Numbered from the stretch's first letter, positions 1 to 6,315 are shown. The stretch: DNA of 9,308 nt from Actinomycetes bacterium (GCA_021808665.1 JAKBBA010000120.1:1-9308); one strand, 5' to 3'. Numbers and translations: made by a program. Notes: a model not told the origin generated them from the letters alone.

Positions 1-488
1 TTACGGGCTCGGTGGAGGCGTATACCGACGGCGTTAACCGAGCAGCCGAGCACGACGGCGATCTGAGCATGAGGAAGCTCCTCCCATAACGCTAGCTGGA
101 GGATCTCGACATCGGCTGGACGCAGGCGACGGAAGACGGAAGTAGCAATGGCGTGCGCTCCGTTGGCGGTGAGGGCGTCGTCGGTCGGTGCCTCTTCCGC
201 GTGGTCAACTCGTGTTCGGATGAGCCTGGCAATGAGGCGCTCGCGGCGGGCGTCACCGCGGCGTGTGTTAGCTGATACTCGCCGGGCGACAGCGTAGAGC
301 CAAAGCACCGCCTCCTCCGGGCGCTCGGGGACATCCCCGATCCGCCGCCAAGCGACCAAGAACGTATCCGCTGCGATGTCCTCTGCGGCAGCGCGATCAC
401 CGCAGCGGCGCAGCGCGTAGGCGACTAACGGCCCGTAGCAGGCAGCGAAGATCGCCCTGAACTGTTGCTCGACCCCACCGCTGGTCAC
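1..488 (-). CDS. Sigma-70 family (group IV / ECF-like) RNA polymerase sigma factor, 3' end off window
   Basis: An open frame of 162 codons reads leftward from a GTG at 488 to the window edge with no stop. The protein would direct RNA polymerase to a specific promoter set. Residues about 8-75 match sigma region 2, with the helix 'GDRAAAEDIAADTFLVAWRR' and the tryptophan-rich 'LWLYAVARR' typical of ECF factors. Residues about 115-162 match region 4, with 'RLRPADVEIL' followed by the helix-turn-helix 'LPHAQIAVVLGCSVNAVGIR' that would bind the -35 element. Only a few C-terminal residues should be missing. The start is placed at GTG 488 because it lies 11 bases after the stop of the crystallin-like gene and just before region 2; the ribosome site (GGCGGG) is weak, so translation may depend on the upstream gene. 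Family placement is firm. The ECF subgroup, target promoters and any anti-sigma partner, which would be off the left edge, cannot be read here. Confidence 0.88.
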   Translation of the reverse strand, partial: MTSGGVEQQFRAIFAACYGPLVAYALRRCGDRAAAEDIAADTFLVAWRRIGDVPERPEEAVLWLYAVARRVSANTRRGDARRERLIARLIRTRVDHAEEAPTDDALTANGAHAIATSVFRRLRPADVEILQLALWEELPHAQIAVVLGCSVNAVGIRLHRAR

Positions 489-499
489 GACCCGCCGGT

Positions 500-1012
500 C
501 TAGTAGATGTACACCGACGACACGACGTCATCCCAGCCGGGACCCATGTCCGGCGATGATGACCACGGCCCGGTGTTGCCCGGGTACCAGTAGCCGGCGC
601 CGTAAGTGCCCTGCGCGAGATGGAACCCGCAGCCGGTTCCAGCGAATGATACGGCCACATTGTCGAATCCGTAGTCGGACAGGTTTATCCAGTAACCCTG
701 CCCAGTTACCTCGAGAGCCTGGCCGGTGTAATTGACGCCGGCGTAGAGGGTTACCGGGCAGTAGCTCGTGCCCACACCACTCGACGCCAGCTGAGCAGAT
801 CGGGCCCGCATCTTCGCCAACGTTGTGAAGCATTGCATCATCCCGTTCGGGACGACGAGGCACGCCCTATTTGTGTCCCAAACTGCCGACGAGCTAGCCG
901 TAGCGACCTCGGGACCCTTAATCACCGCAGCCGAAGCATCCGCCATCGGTCCCGCAACCGACGCGGTGGCCGCTGCGAGGGCGGCAACAATTATCAGACA
1001 GCGCGTATTCAT
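500..1012 (-). CDS. Secreted beta/gamma-crystallin-like protein (I36 inhibitor-type fold)
   Basis: This encodes a 170-residue exported protein. Residues 1-28 form a signal peptide (MNTR, then a hydrophobic Ala/Val stretch, then ADASA). A short segment with 'ACLVVPNGMMQCF' (Cys51, Cys61) precedes a beta/gamma-crystallin-type domain at about 85-170 made of two Greek-key units: 'VTLYAGVNYTGQALEV' with 'FDNVAVSF', and 'CGFHLAQGTYGAGYWY' with 'WDDVVSSVYIY'. The second unit ends in D161-D162-V-V-S165-S166, an exact fit to the family's calcium motif (D/N-D/N-x-x-S/T-S); the first (D117-N-V-A-V-S) is degenerate. Actinobacterial proteins of this fold include the Streptomyces metalloproteinase inhibitor (MEROPS I36), so protease inhibition or extracellular calcium binding are both possible; I infer no target. 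ATG 1012 is chosen over the in-frame start at 1216 because GGAAGG lies 7 bases before it and the signal peptide starts there. It is probably co-transcribed with the sigma gene. Confidence 0.82.
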   Translation of the reverse strand: MNTRCLIIVAALAAATASVAGPMADASAAVIKGPEVATASSSAVWDTNRACLVVPNGMMQCFTTLAKMRARSAQLASSGVGTSYCPVTLYAGVNYTGQALEVTGQGYWINLSDYGFDNVAVSFAGTGCGFHLAQGTYGAGYWYPGNTGPWSSSPDMGPGWDDVVSSVYIY

Positions 1013-1078
1013 GTCATGACCTTCCGCTCTGGCGGCGGGCATCGTCCCGGCTGCCGTAAAGATTATGTCCGGAAGATA

Positions 1079-1105
1079 GGAAACCTTTCGCCACAACAAG
1101 TTTCC
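1079..1105. promoter_or_regulatory. Inverted repeat upstream of the crystallin-like gene
   Basis: GGAAAC at 1079-1084 and GTTTCC at 1100-1105 form perfect 6-base arms around a 15-base spacer, about 67 bases upstream of the crystallin-like start. Read leftward, the distal arm is GGAAAC, which resembles the GGAAC core of ECF -35 elements. A -10-like CATAAT (1067 to 1062, minus strand) lies nearer the gene, but no well-spaced -35 accompanies it. This could be an operator or part of an ECF-type promoter. Arms this short can arise by chance, so the call is tentative. Confidence 0.25.
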
Positions 1106-1144
1106 AAGGCGCCCGAGACGGTGCACGACCGAGAAAAGTCCTAG

Positions 1145-1160
1145 GAGCGTCCTGAAGTAG
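1145..1160 (+). repeat. Left terminal inverted repeat of the IS remnant
   Basis: GAGCGTCCTGAAGTAG is the left partner of the repeat at 1895-1910. The best-conserved block is CCTGAA-x-TAG. The outer four bases CTAG (1141-1144) are shared with the other end. Confidence 0.65.
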
Positions 1161-1214
1161 TCGTCGTTGGATTCGCGATTTGTGGGCGGGTCTGCGAGAA
1201 TTCCCGAATTTGTC

Positions 1215-1689
1215 ATGGCGCTCGGTCGGTCGAAGGTGCAGCCCCGTTTCGAGGATCCGAGGGTGTTGTTGGGGGACCGGCTGCGGGGGGTCTACTTGTT
1301 GTTGGCTGATCATGACGGGGTGATGTTCAGCGATGACTATTTCGCCGGTTTGTATAAGACGTCGAGGTTAGGTCGTCCGACGGTGCCTGCCCGGACGTTG
1401 GCCACGGGCGGCAGCGTCACCGTGCATGCCCGCGAGGACCTCCTACAAGAACACAAGGCCGCCCAGGCCAGCCCGACTGGCAGGAGGCCTACAGCGGCAC
1501 CCGCCCGAAAGTGGAACGCAAGATCGCCCACTTCGTGCGCCGCGCCTGGGGTGGCCGCAAAGCCCGGGTCCGCGGCAAGACCCGCGTCGGCACCGACGCC
1601 GAAACCCGCGCCGCCGCTTGCAACTGGGCGCGTCTCGCCACCCTCGGCGTGACTCATCACGGCGGGACTGGTCAGCAGCCCCACCCTGA
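1215..1689 (+). pseudogene. IS1182-family transposase, core deleted and twice frameshifted
   Basis: The ATG at 1215 begins 'MALGRSKVQPRFEDP' and continues through 'YLLLADHDGVMFSDDYFAGL' to 'SRLGRPTVPARTLAT', the N-terminus of IS1182-type (DUF772-containing) transposases. At about 1404-1410 the sequence jumps in frame to the family's C-terminal part, 'GGSVTVHAREDLLQEHKAAQ'. A one-base loss near 1468-1473 then shifts the frame to 'WQEAYSGTRPKVERKIAHF' and 'WGGRKARVRGKTRVGTD', ending in 'NWARLATLGVTHHGG'. A second one-base loss near 1661-1669 restores 'WSAAPP' and a stop at 1687-1689. The conserved aspartate/glutamate catalytic centre lies in the missing middle, so the product is inactive. Without the second shift the frame would run to 2059, past the end of the element. 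Family assignment comes from recognised motifs, not a search. The deletion size is not measurable here but must be several hundred bases. Confidence 0.8.
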
Positions 1690-1693
1690 GCCG

Positions 1694-1717
1694 ATCGAGT
1701 ATCCCGCCCACCTCGAT
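1694..1717. repeat. Small hairpin just after the transposase stop
   Basis: ATCGAG (1694-1699) and CTCGAT (1712-1717) can pair across a 12-base loop, starting five bases after the inferred transposase stop. No T-run follows, so it is not a convincing terminator. Confidence 0.25.
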
Positions 1718-1727
1718 TGTCTCACCC

Positions 1728-1784
1728 CCCTGCCGGTCGCGCACGCCCGAAACCTCCCGAAATGGAGGGAATCGACCGGCAGGG
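1728..1784. repeat. Long nested inverted repeat in the IS remnant tail
   Basis: CCCTGCCGGTCG (1728-1739) and CGACCGGCAGGG (1773-1784) are perfect 12-base complements. Inside them CCTCC (1753-1757) and GGAGG (1764-1768) form a second stem with a CGAAAT loop. The structure lies between the transposase stop and the right end of the element. It is not followed by a T-run in either direction. It may be a transcription or translation barrier protecting the element, a transposition-related structure, or a separate small repeat carried in the tail. Confidence 0.6.
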
Positions 1785-1894
1785 AACCGGAAAGGAAGCC
1801 AGACGAGCCGCAAGACCGTCACCGGAGACACCCTCCCCGACCCGACAACCACCCCACACCGCTCGAACCTCCCCCAGACGACTCGACGACAACC

Positions 1895-1910
1895 CTAATT
1901 CAGGGCTCAC
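1895..1910 (-). repeat. Right terminal inverted repeat of the IS remnant
   Basis: Read on the minus strand from 1910 this is GTGAGCCCTGAATTAG, matching the left end at 12 of 16 positions. CTAG (1911-1914) follows on the outside. Confidence 0.65.
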
Positions 1911-2084
1911 CTAGTACGAAGTTCGGTCGCGACGCCGGCATAGTTGCACGAAGGCCTCTCGGGTTTCCGATCATCAGGCATCTCCGTCCCGAAGGCGCCG
2001 AAAGGTCCTCGCTTGACTCGGACATTATCCACACGGAAGACAGCGGGGCGAGGGCTTGATGCGCCCGTCTCCCCACCGAACCCG

Positions 2085-2090
2085 AGGAGG
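2085..2090 (+). promoter_or_regulatory. Strong ribosome binding site of the G1 peptidase gene
   Basis: AGGAGG is followed by eight bases (TCGAACAA) and then the ATG at 2099. This fixes the start and suggests efficient translation. The 1915-2098 leader shows a TTGACT at 2013-2018 and a CATTAT at 2023-2028, but they are too close together to form one promoter, so no promoter is called. Confidence 0.8.
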
Positions 2091-2098
2091 TCGAACAA

Positions 2099-3271
2099 AT
2101 GATCCGTGCAAACAGCTATAGATACCTCGGTCGCACCGAGGCATCCCAGAAACTACCCAGAGGCAAGACACGATGGAAGGTCTTAGCCGCTGGCGTAGGC
2201 GCTTGCCTACTCCTGCCCCTTATAACGACACCTGCTGAAGCCCAAAACAGCAATCTCAACTCTGTCACCTCAGTGACCCCTTCCACGCCTCCTGGATGCA
2301 CTAGAATCTTGCCTAGTTCCACAACCATGAACGCCGATGGGTCGACTACTTACCGCTTTCACTACGAAGCAGCGACAATCACGCAGGTATTACCCCCCAA
2401 AGGCTTCGACGTCGCCACCGCTACGAGCAGCGCGCTGGCCCGCTACCAAGTCCCTGTACTATCGTCCCAAGAAAGGACTCAGCTCCACGGTCCGCTGCGC
2501 GCCACCATTGGCCTCTCTGCGTGCCCGCACGTGACCGCCGGTTACGTGGGTTCAATACAGTCCGACAACTGGAGTGGAATACTTACTCCCCCGAACACGG
2601 CCAACTATGATGGTGCGAACGGCGAATTCAATCAGACGGGCTTTAGGTCGTGTCCCAATGAGAATTCTGGTGAGTCATCCTGGATTGGTATAGGTGGTTG
2701 GCTTGGGGGCCCGCTTCTCCAAACAGGAACCGTAACTCCAAATCCAAGCTCCACCGCCACAAACGAGTTCGTTGAGTGGATAGGTAAAAATGGTGCCGAC
2801 AGCGGTGCCTTAACGGGAGCCGCTGTAGCACCTGGGGATCCTGTTGTATCGCAAGTGGCATGGAATCCCGGGCCATCAAATGGAAATGGGACGTTCACCT
2901 ATACAACCGTCGACCTGATTTCTGACCAGTATGACTCGGCAAGCGTCTCTCTGCCAGAAAACAATTATGATCCTGCTAGCGGGCCTAGTGGAGCCACGGC
3001 AGAGGCGGTTGACGAGCGTCCTATCTGGAACCCGAGCCACGAGTATGAGGCCTTAAAACCTTTCTATAGTGGCACAGTATATTGGGATAACTTCTCAATG
3101 GGTCCGACTTCCAATCCTAGGCAGGATCCCTACTCGTCAGTCCCGTTCGACACGTTGTACATGACGAGTACAGCTAACACCAGTCAGCGGTTGGCAAACC
3201 CGACCTCGTATGGGTCAGGTTCGATTACCGATACATGGATTCAGTGTGGCGTGTGGCAGCCTGTACAGTAA
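2099..3271 (+). CDS. Secreted G1-family (glutamic, eqolisin-type) endopeptidase
   Basis: This encodes a 390-residue acid-type endopeptidase precursor. A basic n-region (RGKTRWK, 21-27), a hydrophobic core and 'PAEAQ' (45-49) form an export signal with cleavage likely near residue 48. About 49-150 is a probable propeptide. The peptidase domain begins at 'SDNWSGIL' (155-162). By alignment from memory with scytalidoglutamic peptidase, 'LLQTGT' supplies the catalytic Gln (Q208, equivalent to Q53) and 'AEAVDERP' the catalytic Glu (E306, equivalent to E136). 'VEW' (E226) and 'WIGIGG' (W195) also match, but the Asp of the usual 'GIDG' is Gly199. C185 and C383 could form a disulfide bond. Base composition is lower than in the trp genes (for example 25 of 60 G+C at 3061-3120 versus 43 of 60 at 8341-8400), with many A/T-ending codons, which suggests acquisition by transfer. 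Expected to act outside the cell at low pH. Confidence 0.88.
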   Translation: MIRANSYRYLGRTEASQKLPRGKTRWKVLAAGVGACLLLPLITTPAEAQNSNLNSVTSVTPSTPPGCTRILPSSTTMNADGSTTYRFHYEAATITQVLPPKGFDVATATSSALARYQVPVLSSQERTQLHGPLRATIGLSACPHVTAGYVGSIQSDNWSGILTPPNTANYDGANGEFNQTGFRSCPNENSGESSWIGIGGWLGGPLLQTGTVTPNPSSTATNEFVEWIGKNGADSGALTGAAVAPGDPVVSQVAWNPGPSNGNGTFTYTTVDLISDQYDSASVSLPENNYDPASGPSGATAEAVDERPIWNPSHEYEALKPFYSGTVYWDNFSMGPTSNPRQDPYSSVPFDTLYMTSTANTSQRLANPTSYGSGSITDTWIQCGVWQPVQ

Positions 3272-3641
3272 CGAGGCGGCCCTCCATCCCCGCTTTGATG
3301 CAGGCCACACTAGGCTCAGGGTGCAGAGGGAAACGAGATTCGTCCCGCTGCTTAGCAGTCCGCTCTCCAGCAATCGGCAATCACAGGACGTTAACTGCTG
3401 GTCCCAGCGAACCCGCCTCGCGGTGGCAGCTGCGACCATCTGTTTGTCCCTGTTGGCGGGTTGTGGCAATAATGCGATCCGCCCGCCGCCGGGGACCAGG
3501 TCCAACCTCGGCTGCGACATCGGACGCTCTGCCTCTGTCAGTTCCCTTACACCGCCATGTCGACCTGCCGGGTAACCACGTGCGTTCCATCGATTGTTCT
3601 GCGGCCGGCTGCGTCCCGCGCCAAATGCCAACGGACCTTCG
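3272..3641. other. Convergent intergenic region without a convincing gene
   Basis: These 370 bases separate the rightward peptidase gene from the leftward trpA stop. I see no clear rho-independent terminator for either gene: no strong stem followed by a T-run in the right direction. GGCGGG at 3455-3460 and CCCGCC at 3482-3487 can pair but are ordinary for GC-rich DNA. The only protein-like signal is the lipoprotein-signal fragment listed separately. Confidence 0.5.
3321..3575 (+). pseudogene. Possible lipoprotein gene fragment (lipobox LLAGC)
   Basis: A plus-strand frame opening at GTG 3321 contains 'RTRLAVAAATICLSLLAGCG' at about 3408-3467: a basic start, a hydrophobic stretch and a lipobox (LLAG-Cys), as in exported lipoproteins. 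Against a working gene, no start codon with a ribosome site lies just before the signal, so a long odd leader of about 29 residues would be needed. Only about 35 residues follow the cysteine and they match nothing I recognise. It may be the remnant of a lipoprotein gene broken by frameshift or deletion, or a chance frame. Confidence 0.22.
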
Positions 3642-4442
3642 TCAACCCCGGTCGAGGGCACGGCGAAACTTCGACACCGCGTCCGCGACCTCCGCCGGCC
3701 CCGCACCGTCGAGGACCATCCGCATCAGCGCCGAAGCGACGACAGCGCCGTCGGAATAGGATGCGACTTCGGCTGCCTGGTCTGGTGTGGACACCCCGAA
3801 CCCCATGATGACGGGTAGGTCGGTTATGGCCTTCAGTCGCTTCGCGAGCGCCCCCGCCGACTGGGAAAGCGCTGCGCGCTCCCCCGTCACACCCATCACG
3901 TTGACCCCGTAGACGAACCCGTGCGATCGCCCGCAGATCTCGGCGAGCCGCTCATCGGAGCTGACCGGTGCGGCTAGGAGGATCGTCTCGACCCCGCTTC
4001 CCGCAGCCTGCGCCTCCCAATCGCCCGACTCCTCGAGCGGTATGTCGGCGACTATCGCCCCGCGCGCCCCGGCGGACGCTAGCTGGCGAGCGAATCGCAG
4101 GTGGCCGGCTCTCGCCACCAGGTTGTAATAGGTCATTGCCACCAGTGGCACACCGATAGGGGCTCCGGCAATGCCATCTAAGATGTTGGATGGGTTCGCG
4201 CCCGCCGCCAGCGCTGCGCCAGAGGCTTCCTGTATCGTCGGTCCGTCCATAACCGGATCGGAAAAAGGTACGCCGATCTCGACGACGTCCGCTCCGGCAT
4301 CGGCCATCGCCTCGACGTAGCGGACCCAGTCGGTACCGAGTCCGCCGGTCATGTAGGTGACGAGGGCCTTACGGCCGGACCCGAGCCTTTCCCGCAGATA
4401 CCGCTCGACGGCCAGTCCCCGCCCCGCATGCGAAGAGCTCAC
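3642..4442 (-). CDS. trpA: Tryptophan synthase alpha subunit
   Basis: TrpA cleaves indole-3-glycerol phosphate to indole and glyceraldehyde 3-phosphate, and the indole is channelled to TrpB. The 266-residue product is the normal full length. The active-site acids are in '[18 protein letters not shown]': E55 and D66 correspond to E. coli E49 and D60. '[12 protein letters not shown]' and 'GFGVSTP' match the conserved loop and phosphate-binding regions. In the later phosphate loop, '[10 protein letters not shown]' has Ala236 where a glycine is usual (E. coli G234), a mild oddity. The start is GTG at 4442, overlapping the trpB stop in a GTGA, so translation is coupled to trpB, which suits equal amounts of the two subunits. 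It is the last trp gene of the operon. Confidence 0.96.
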   Translation of the reverse strand: MSSSHAGRGLAVERYLRERLGSGRKALVTYMTGGLGTDWVRYVEAMADAGADVVEIGVPFSDPVMDGPTIQEASGAALAAGANPSNILDGIAGAPIGVPLVAMTYYNLVARAGHLRFARQLASAGARGAIVADIPLEESGDWEAQAAGSGVETILLAAPVSSDERLAEICGRSHGFVYGVNVMGVTGERAALSQSAGALAKRLKAITDLPVIMGFGVSTPDQAAEVASYSDGAVVASALMRMVLDGAGPAEVADAVSKFRRALDRG

Positions 4443-5617
4443 GACAGCAGCCCCATCACGGTCTCGGCGTCCTTGTCCCCGCGCCCCGACAAGGTCATCA
4501 TCACCGTGGAACCAGCCGCCACCTCACCGCTTCGCGCGGCCCGGACGAGCCATGCGAGGGCGTGGGCGGGTTCGAGGGCGGGGATTATTCCTTCGGTGCG
4601 CGCCAGGAGCTGCAACGCATCGAGCACCTCGTCGTCGGACGCGGAGCGGTACTGCGCCCGGCCGTTGTCTGCCAGCCACGAATGCTCCGGGCCTATCCCC
4701 GGGTAGTCGAGGCCGGCCGAGATGGACTCGGCTTCTAGGATCTGACCCCACTCGTCTTGGAGTAGGTACGAGCGCATCCCGTGAAGAACCCCGGGGATGC
4801 CACGCCCGATAGCCGACCCGCCAGCCGCTTCGACGCCGACCAGGCGGGCTTCGGTTCCGACGAAACCTGCGAAAGTCCCTGCCGCGTTCGAGCCGCCGCC
4901 TACGCAGGCGACCACGACGTCGGGGTCCGCCCCGCCGAGGATCGCCCTGCACTGCTCGCGCGCCTCGTTGCCGACGACACTTTGGAACTCGCGGACCATC
5001 CAAGGGTAAGGGTGCGGACCCATCACCGAGCCCAGGCAGTAGTGGGTGTCGGCGACCGTCGCGACCCAGTCCCTCATTGCCTCGTTGACAGCATCCTTGA
5101 GGGTCTTGCTGCCCGAAGTCACGGGCACAACCTCGGCGCCGAGAAGCTTCATACGAAACACGTTTAATGCCTGGCGCGCCGTGTCCACCTCGCCCATGTA
5201 GACGACGCACTCCAGGCCGAAAAGGGCAGCCGCAGTGGCAGTAGCGACACCGTGTTGTCCTGCGCCGGTCTCGGCGACCATTCGAGTCTTACCCATGGCC
5301 AGCGTGAGCAGACCTTGCCCGAGGACGTTGTTGATCTTGTGCGAGCCCGTATGGGTAAGGTCCTCGCGTTTGAGCAGCACGTCGAGCCCGAGCTCGTTCG
5401 AAAGCCGCTCGGCGCGTGTGACCGGGGTCGGACGGCCGGCGTAGTCGGCCAGCAGAGAATCAAGCCTGGCCCTGAACACCGGGTCGGACCAGGCGCCACG
5501 AAACGCCGCCTCCACCTCGGCGCACGCAGGCACGAGCGACTCTGGAACGTAGCGCCCTCCGTACTCGCCGAAACGGCCCGTGGGGCCCGGATCGACCATT
5601 GCGATGTCGGCTTTCAT
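4439..5617 (-). CDS. trpB: Tryptophan synthase beta subunit
   Basis: TrpB joins indole with L-serine to make L-tryptophan using pyridoxal phosphate, as an alpha2-beta2 complex with TrpA. The 392-residue product is the standard TrpB1 type. The cofactor lysine is K94 in 'HTGSHKINN'. The catalytic glutamate is E116 in 'AETGAGQHG'. The phosphate-binding 'GGGSNA' lies at 240-245, and '[13 protein letters not shown]' and 'LSGRGDKD' close the active site. The N-terminal '[13 protein letters not shown]' is also diagnostic. ATG 5617 overlaps the trpF stop as ATGA and has AGGAAG about five bases upstream inside trpF; the 3' end overlaps trpA by four bases. No missing residues were noticed. Confidence 0.97.
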   Translation of the reverse strand: MKADIAMVDPGPTGRFGEYGGRYVPESLVPACAEVEAAFRGAWSDPVFRARLDSLLADYAGRPTPVTRAERLSNELGLDVLLKREDLTHTGSHKINNVLGQGLLTLAMGKTRMVAETGAGQHGVATATAAALFGLECVVYMGEVDTARQALNVFRMKLLGAEVVPVTSGSKTLKDAVNEAMRDWVATVADTHYCLGSVMGPHPYPWMVREFQSVVGNEAREQCRAILGGADPDVVVACVGGGSNAAGTFAGFVGTEARLVGVEAAGGSAIGRGIPGVLHGMRSYLLQDEWGQILEAESISAGLDYPGIGPEHSWLADNGRAQYRSASDDEVLDALQLLARTEGIIPALEPAHALAWLVRAARSGEVAAGSTVMMTLSGRGDKDAETVMGLLS

Positions 5618-6315
5618 ATGTCTTCCTGCCAGTCGTATGGTCCCAGGCCGCGTGTTGGCCCGCGGCCGCCGGACGTTTGCGGAGAAGCTTTGCGGCGCTC
5701 GAAAGCGCGCGAAGCGTTGTCAATAAACTCGCGTAGTTTGATCGGGTCCTTGTGGCCTGGCGCCTTCTCGACGCCGGTCGAGACGTCCACACCGAAACAT
5801 CCCGTTGTTTCGATCGCTCGCGCGACGTTTGCAGAGTTGAGGCCACCGGCGAGGATCATCCTCTCGCCTTTTGGCACGGATGCAAGCAGGGACCAGTCGA
5901 AGGTCTTTCCAGAGCCAGGTTCGACGGCATCGACGTGCAACGCGAACACGTCGAAGTCCCCGGCGTCTGCGAGTCGGGGATCGACGGCGGAAAACGCTTT
6001 GATGACAAGCGGGACCCGCCCGGCAAGCCACTTCGCCTCCGCGGGAGTCTCGTGGCCGTGGAGTTGCACTGCGTTGAGCCCGATGTAGCTGCAGATTTGC
6101 GATACGCGCTCAGGGGCTTCGTCTTTGAACACCCCGACTCTCAGCACTTCGGGCGGCAGCCGTTTGATGATGTCAGCCACCGATCGGGGTGCCACCTGGC
6201 GTTTGGACGGAGCAAAGACGAACCCGACGGCGGTCGCTCCGAGCGCTACCGACAGCAGTGCGTCCTCCTCGGTCGTGATGCCGCAGATCTTGATAAAAGA
6301 CTCGCCGTCGGTCAT
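5614..6315 (-). CDS. trpF: Phosphoribosylanthranilate isomerase
   Basis: TrpF converts N-(5-phosphoribosyl)anthranilate to the carboxyphenylamino-deoxyribulose phosphate used by TrpC. The (beta/alpha)8 barrel shows 'KICGIT' with catalytic Cys11, '[11 protein letters not shown]', 'QLHG', 'FALHVDA' with the general acid Asp129, 'SGKTFDW', '[10 protein letters not shown]' and 'GVDVSTGVE' followed by 'PGHKD'. At 233 residues it is longer than most members (about 200-210). The excess is a C-terminal tail after 'FERRKA' that is rich in Gly, Pro and Arg and ends over the trpB start. ATG 6315 overlaps the trpC stop as ATGA, with GGAG 7 bases upstream. A dedicated trpF suggests that this organism does not rely on a bifunctional PriA for this step, unlike mycobacteria and streptomycetes. 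Confidence 0.95.
   Translation of the reverse strand: MTDGESFIKICGITTEEDALLSVALGATAVGFVFAPSKRQVAPRSVADIIKRLPPEVLRVGVFKDEAPERVSQICSYIGLNAVQLHGHETPAEAKWLAGRVPLVIKAFSAVDPRLADAGDFDVFALHVDAVEPGSGKTFDWSLLASVPKGERMILAGGLNSANVARAIETTGCFGVDVSTGVEKAPGHKDPIKLREFIDNASRAFERRKASPQTSGGRGPTRGLGPYDWQEDI

Larger units (their letters stand above)
1141..1914 (+). mobile_element. Internally deleted IS1182-type insertion sequence remnant
   Basis: A 774-base element is bounded on each side by CTAG (1141-1144 and 1911-1914). Just inside lie imperfect inverted repeats: left GAGCGTCCTGAAGTAG (1145-1160) and right, read inward on the minus strand, GTGAGCCCTGAATTAG (1910-1895), which match at 12 of 16 positions. CTAG is palindromic, so it can be read as a target duplication or as part of the ends. 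Between them are the N- and C-terminal parts of an IS1182-family transposase on the plus strand. Intact members are typically well over 1.5 kb, so most of the element, including the catalytic core, is gone. It could move only if a related transposase acted on its ends. It lies in the intergenic region between the divergent crystallin-like and G1 peptidase genes. Confidence 0.75.

Noticed and set aside
1013..1216. N-terminal extension of the crystallin-like protein to ATG 1216
   Set aside because: The extra 68 residues run through the upstream control region and into the IS remnant. A good ribosome site and signal peptide start at 1012.
1337..1852. 171-codon minus-strand frame across the IS remnant
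   Set aside because: It is antisense to the recognisable transposase ends, lacks known motifs, and is explained by GC-rich composition.
2013..2028. TTGACT and CATTAT as a promoter for the peptidase gene
   Set aside because: Only four bases separate them, and no suitable partner lies at 16-18 bases from either.
2099..3271. First impression that the G1 peptidase lacks its catalytic glutamine
   Set aside because: Re-alignment with scytalidoglutamic peptidase places the catalytic Gln in 'LQTG', which is present (Q208).
3455..3487. GGCGGG/CCCGCC stem as a terminator between peptidase and trpA
   Set aside because: Six GC-only bases with a 21-base loop and no T-run; expected by chance here.
5252..6088. 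278-codon plus-strand frame opposite trpB and trpF
   Set aside because: It spans two real genes on the other strand and carries no family signature.
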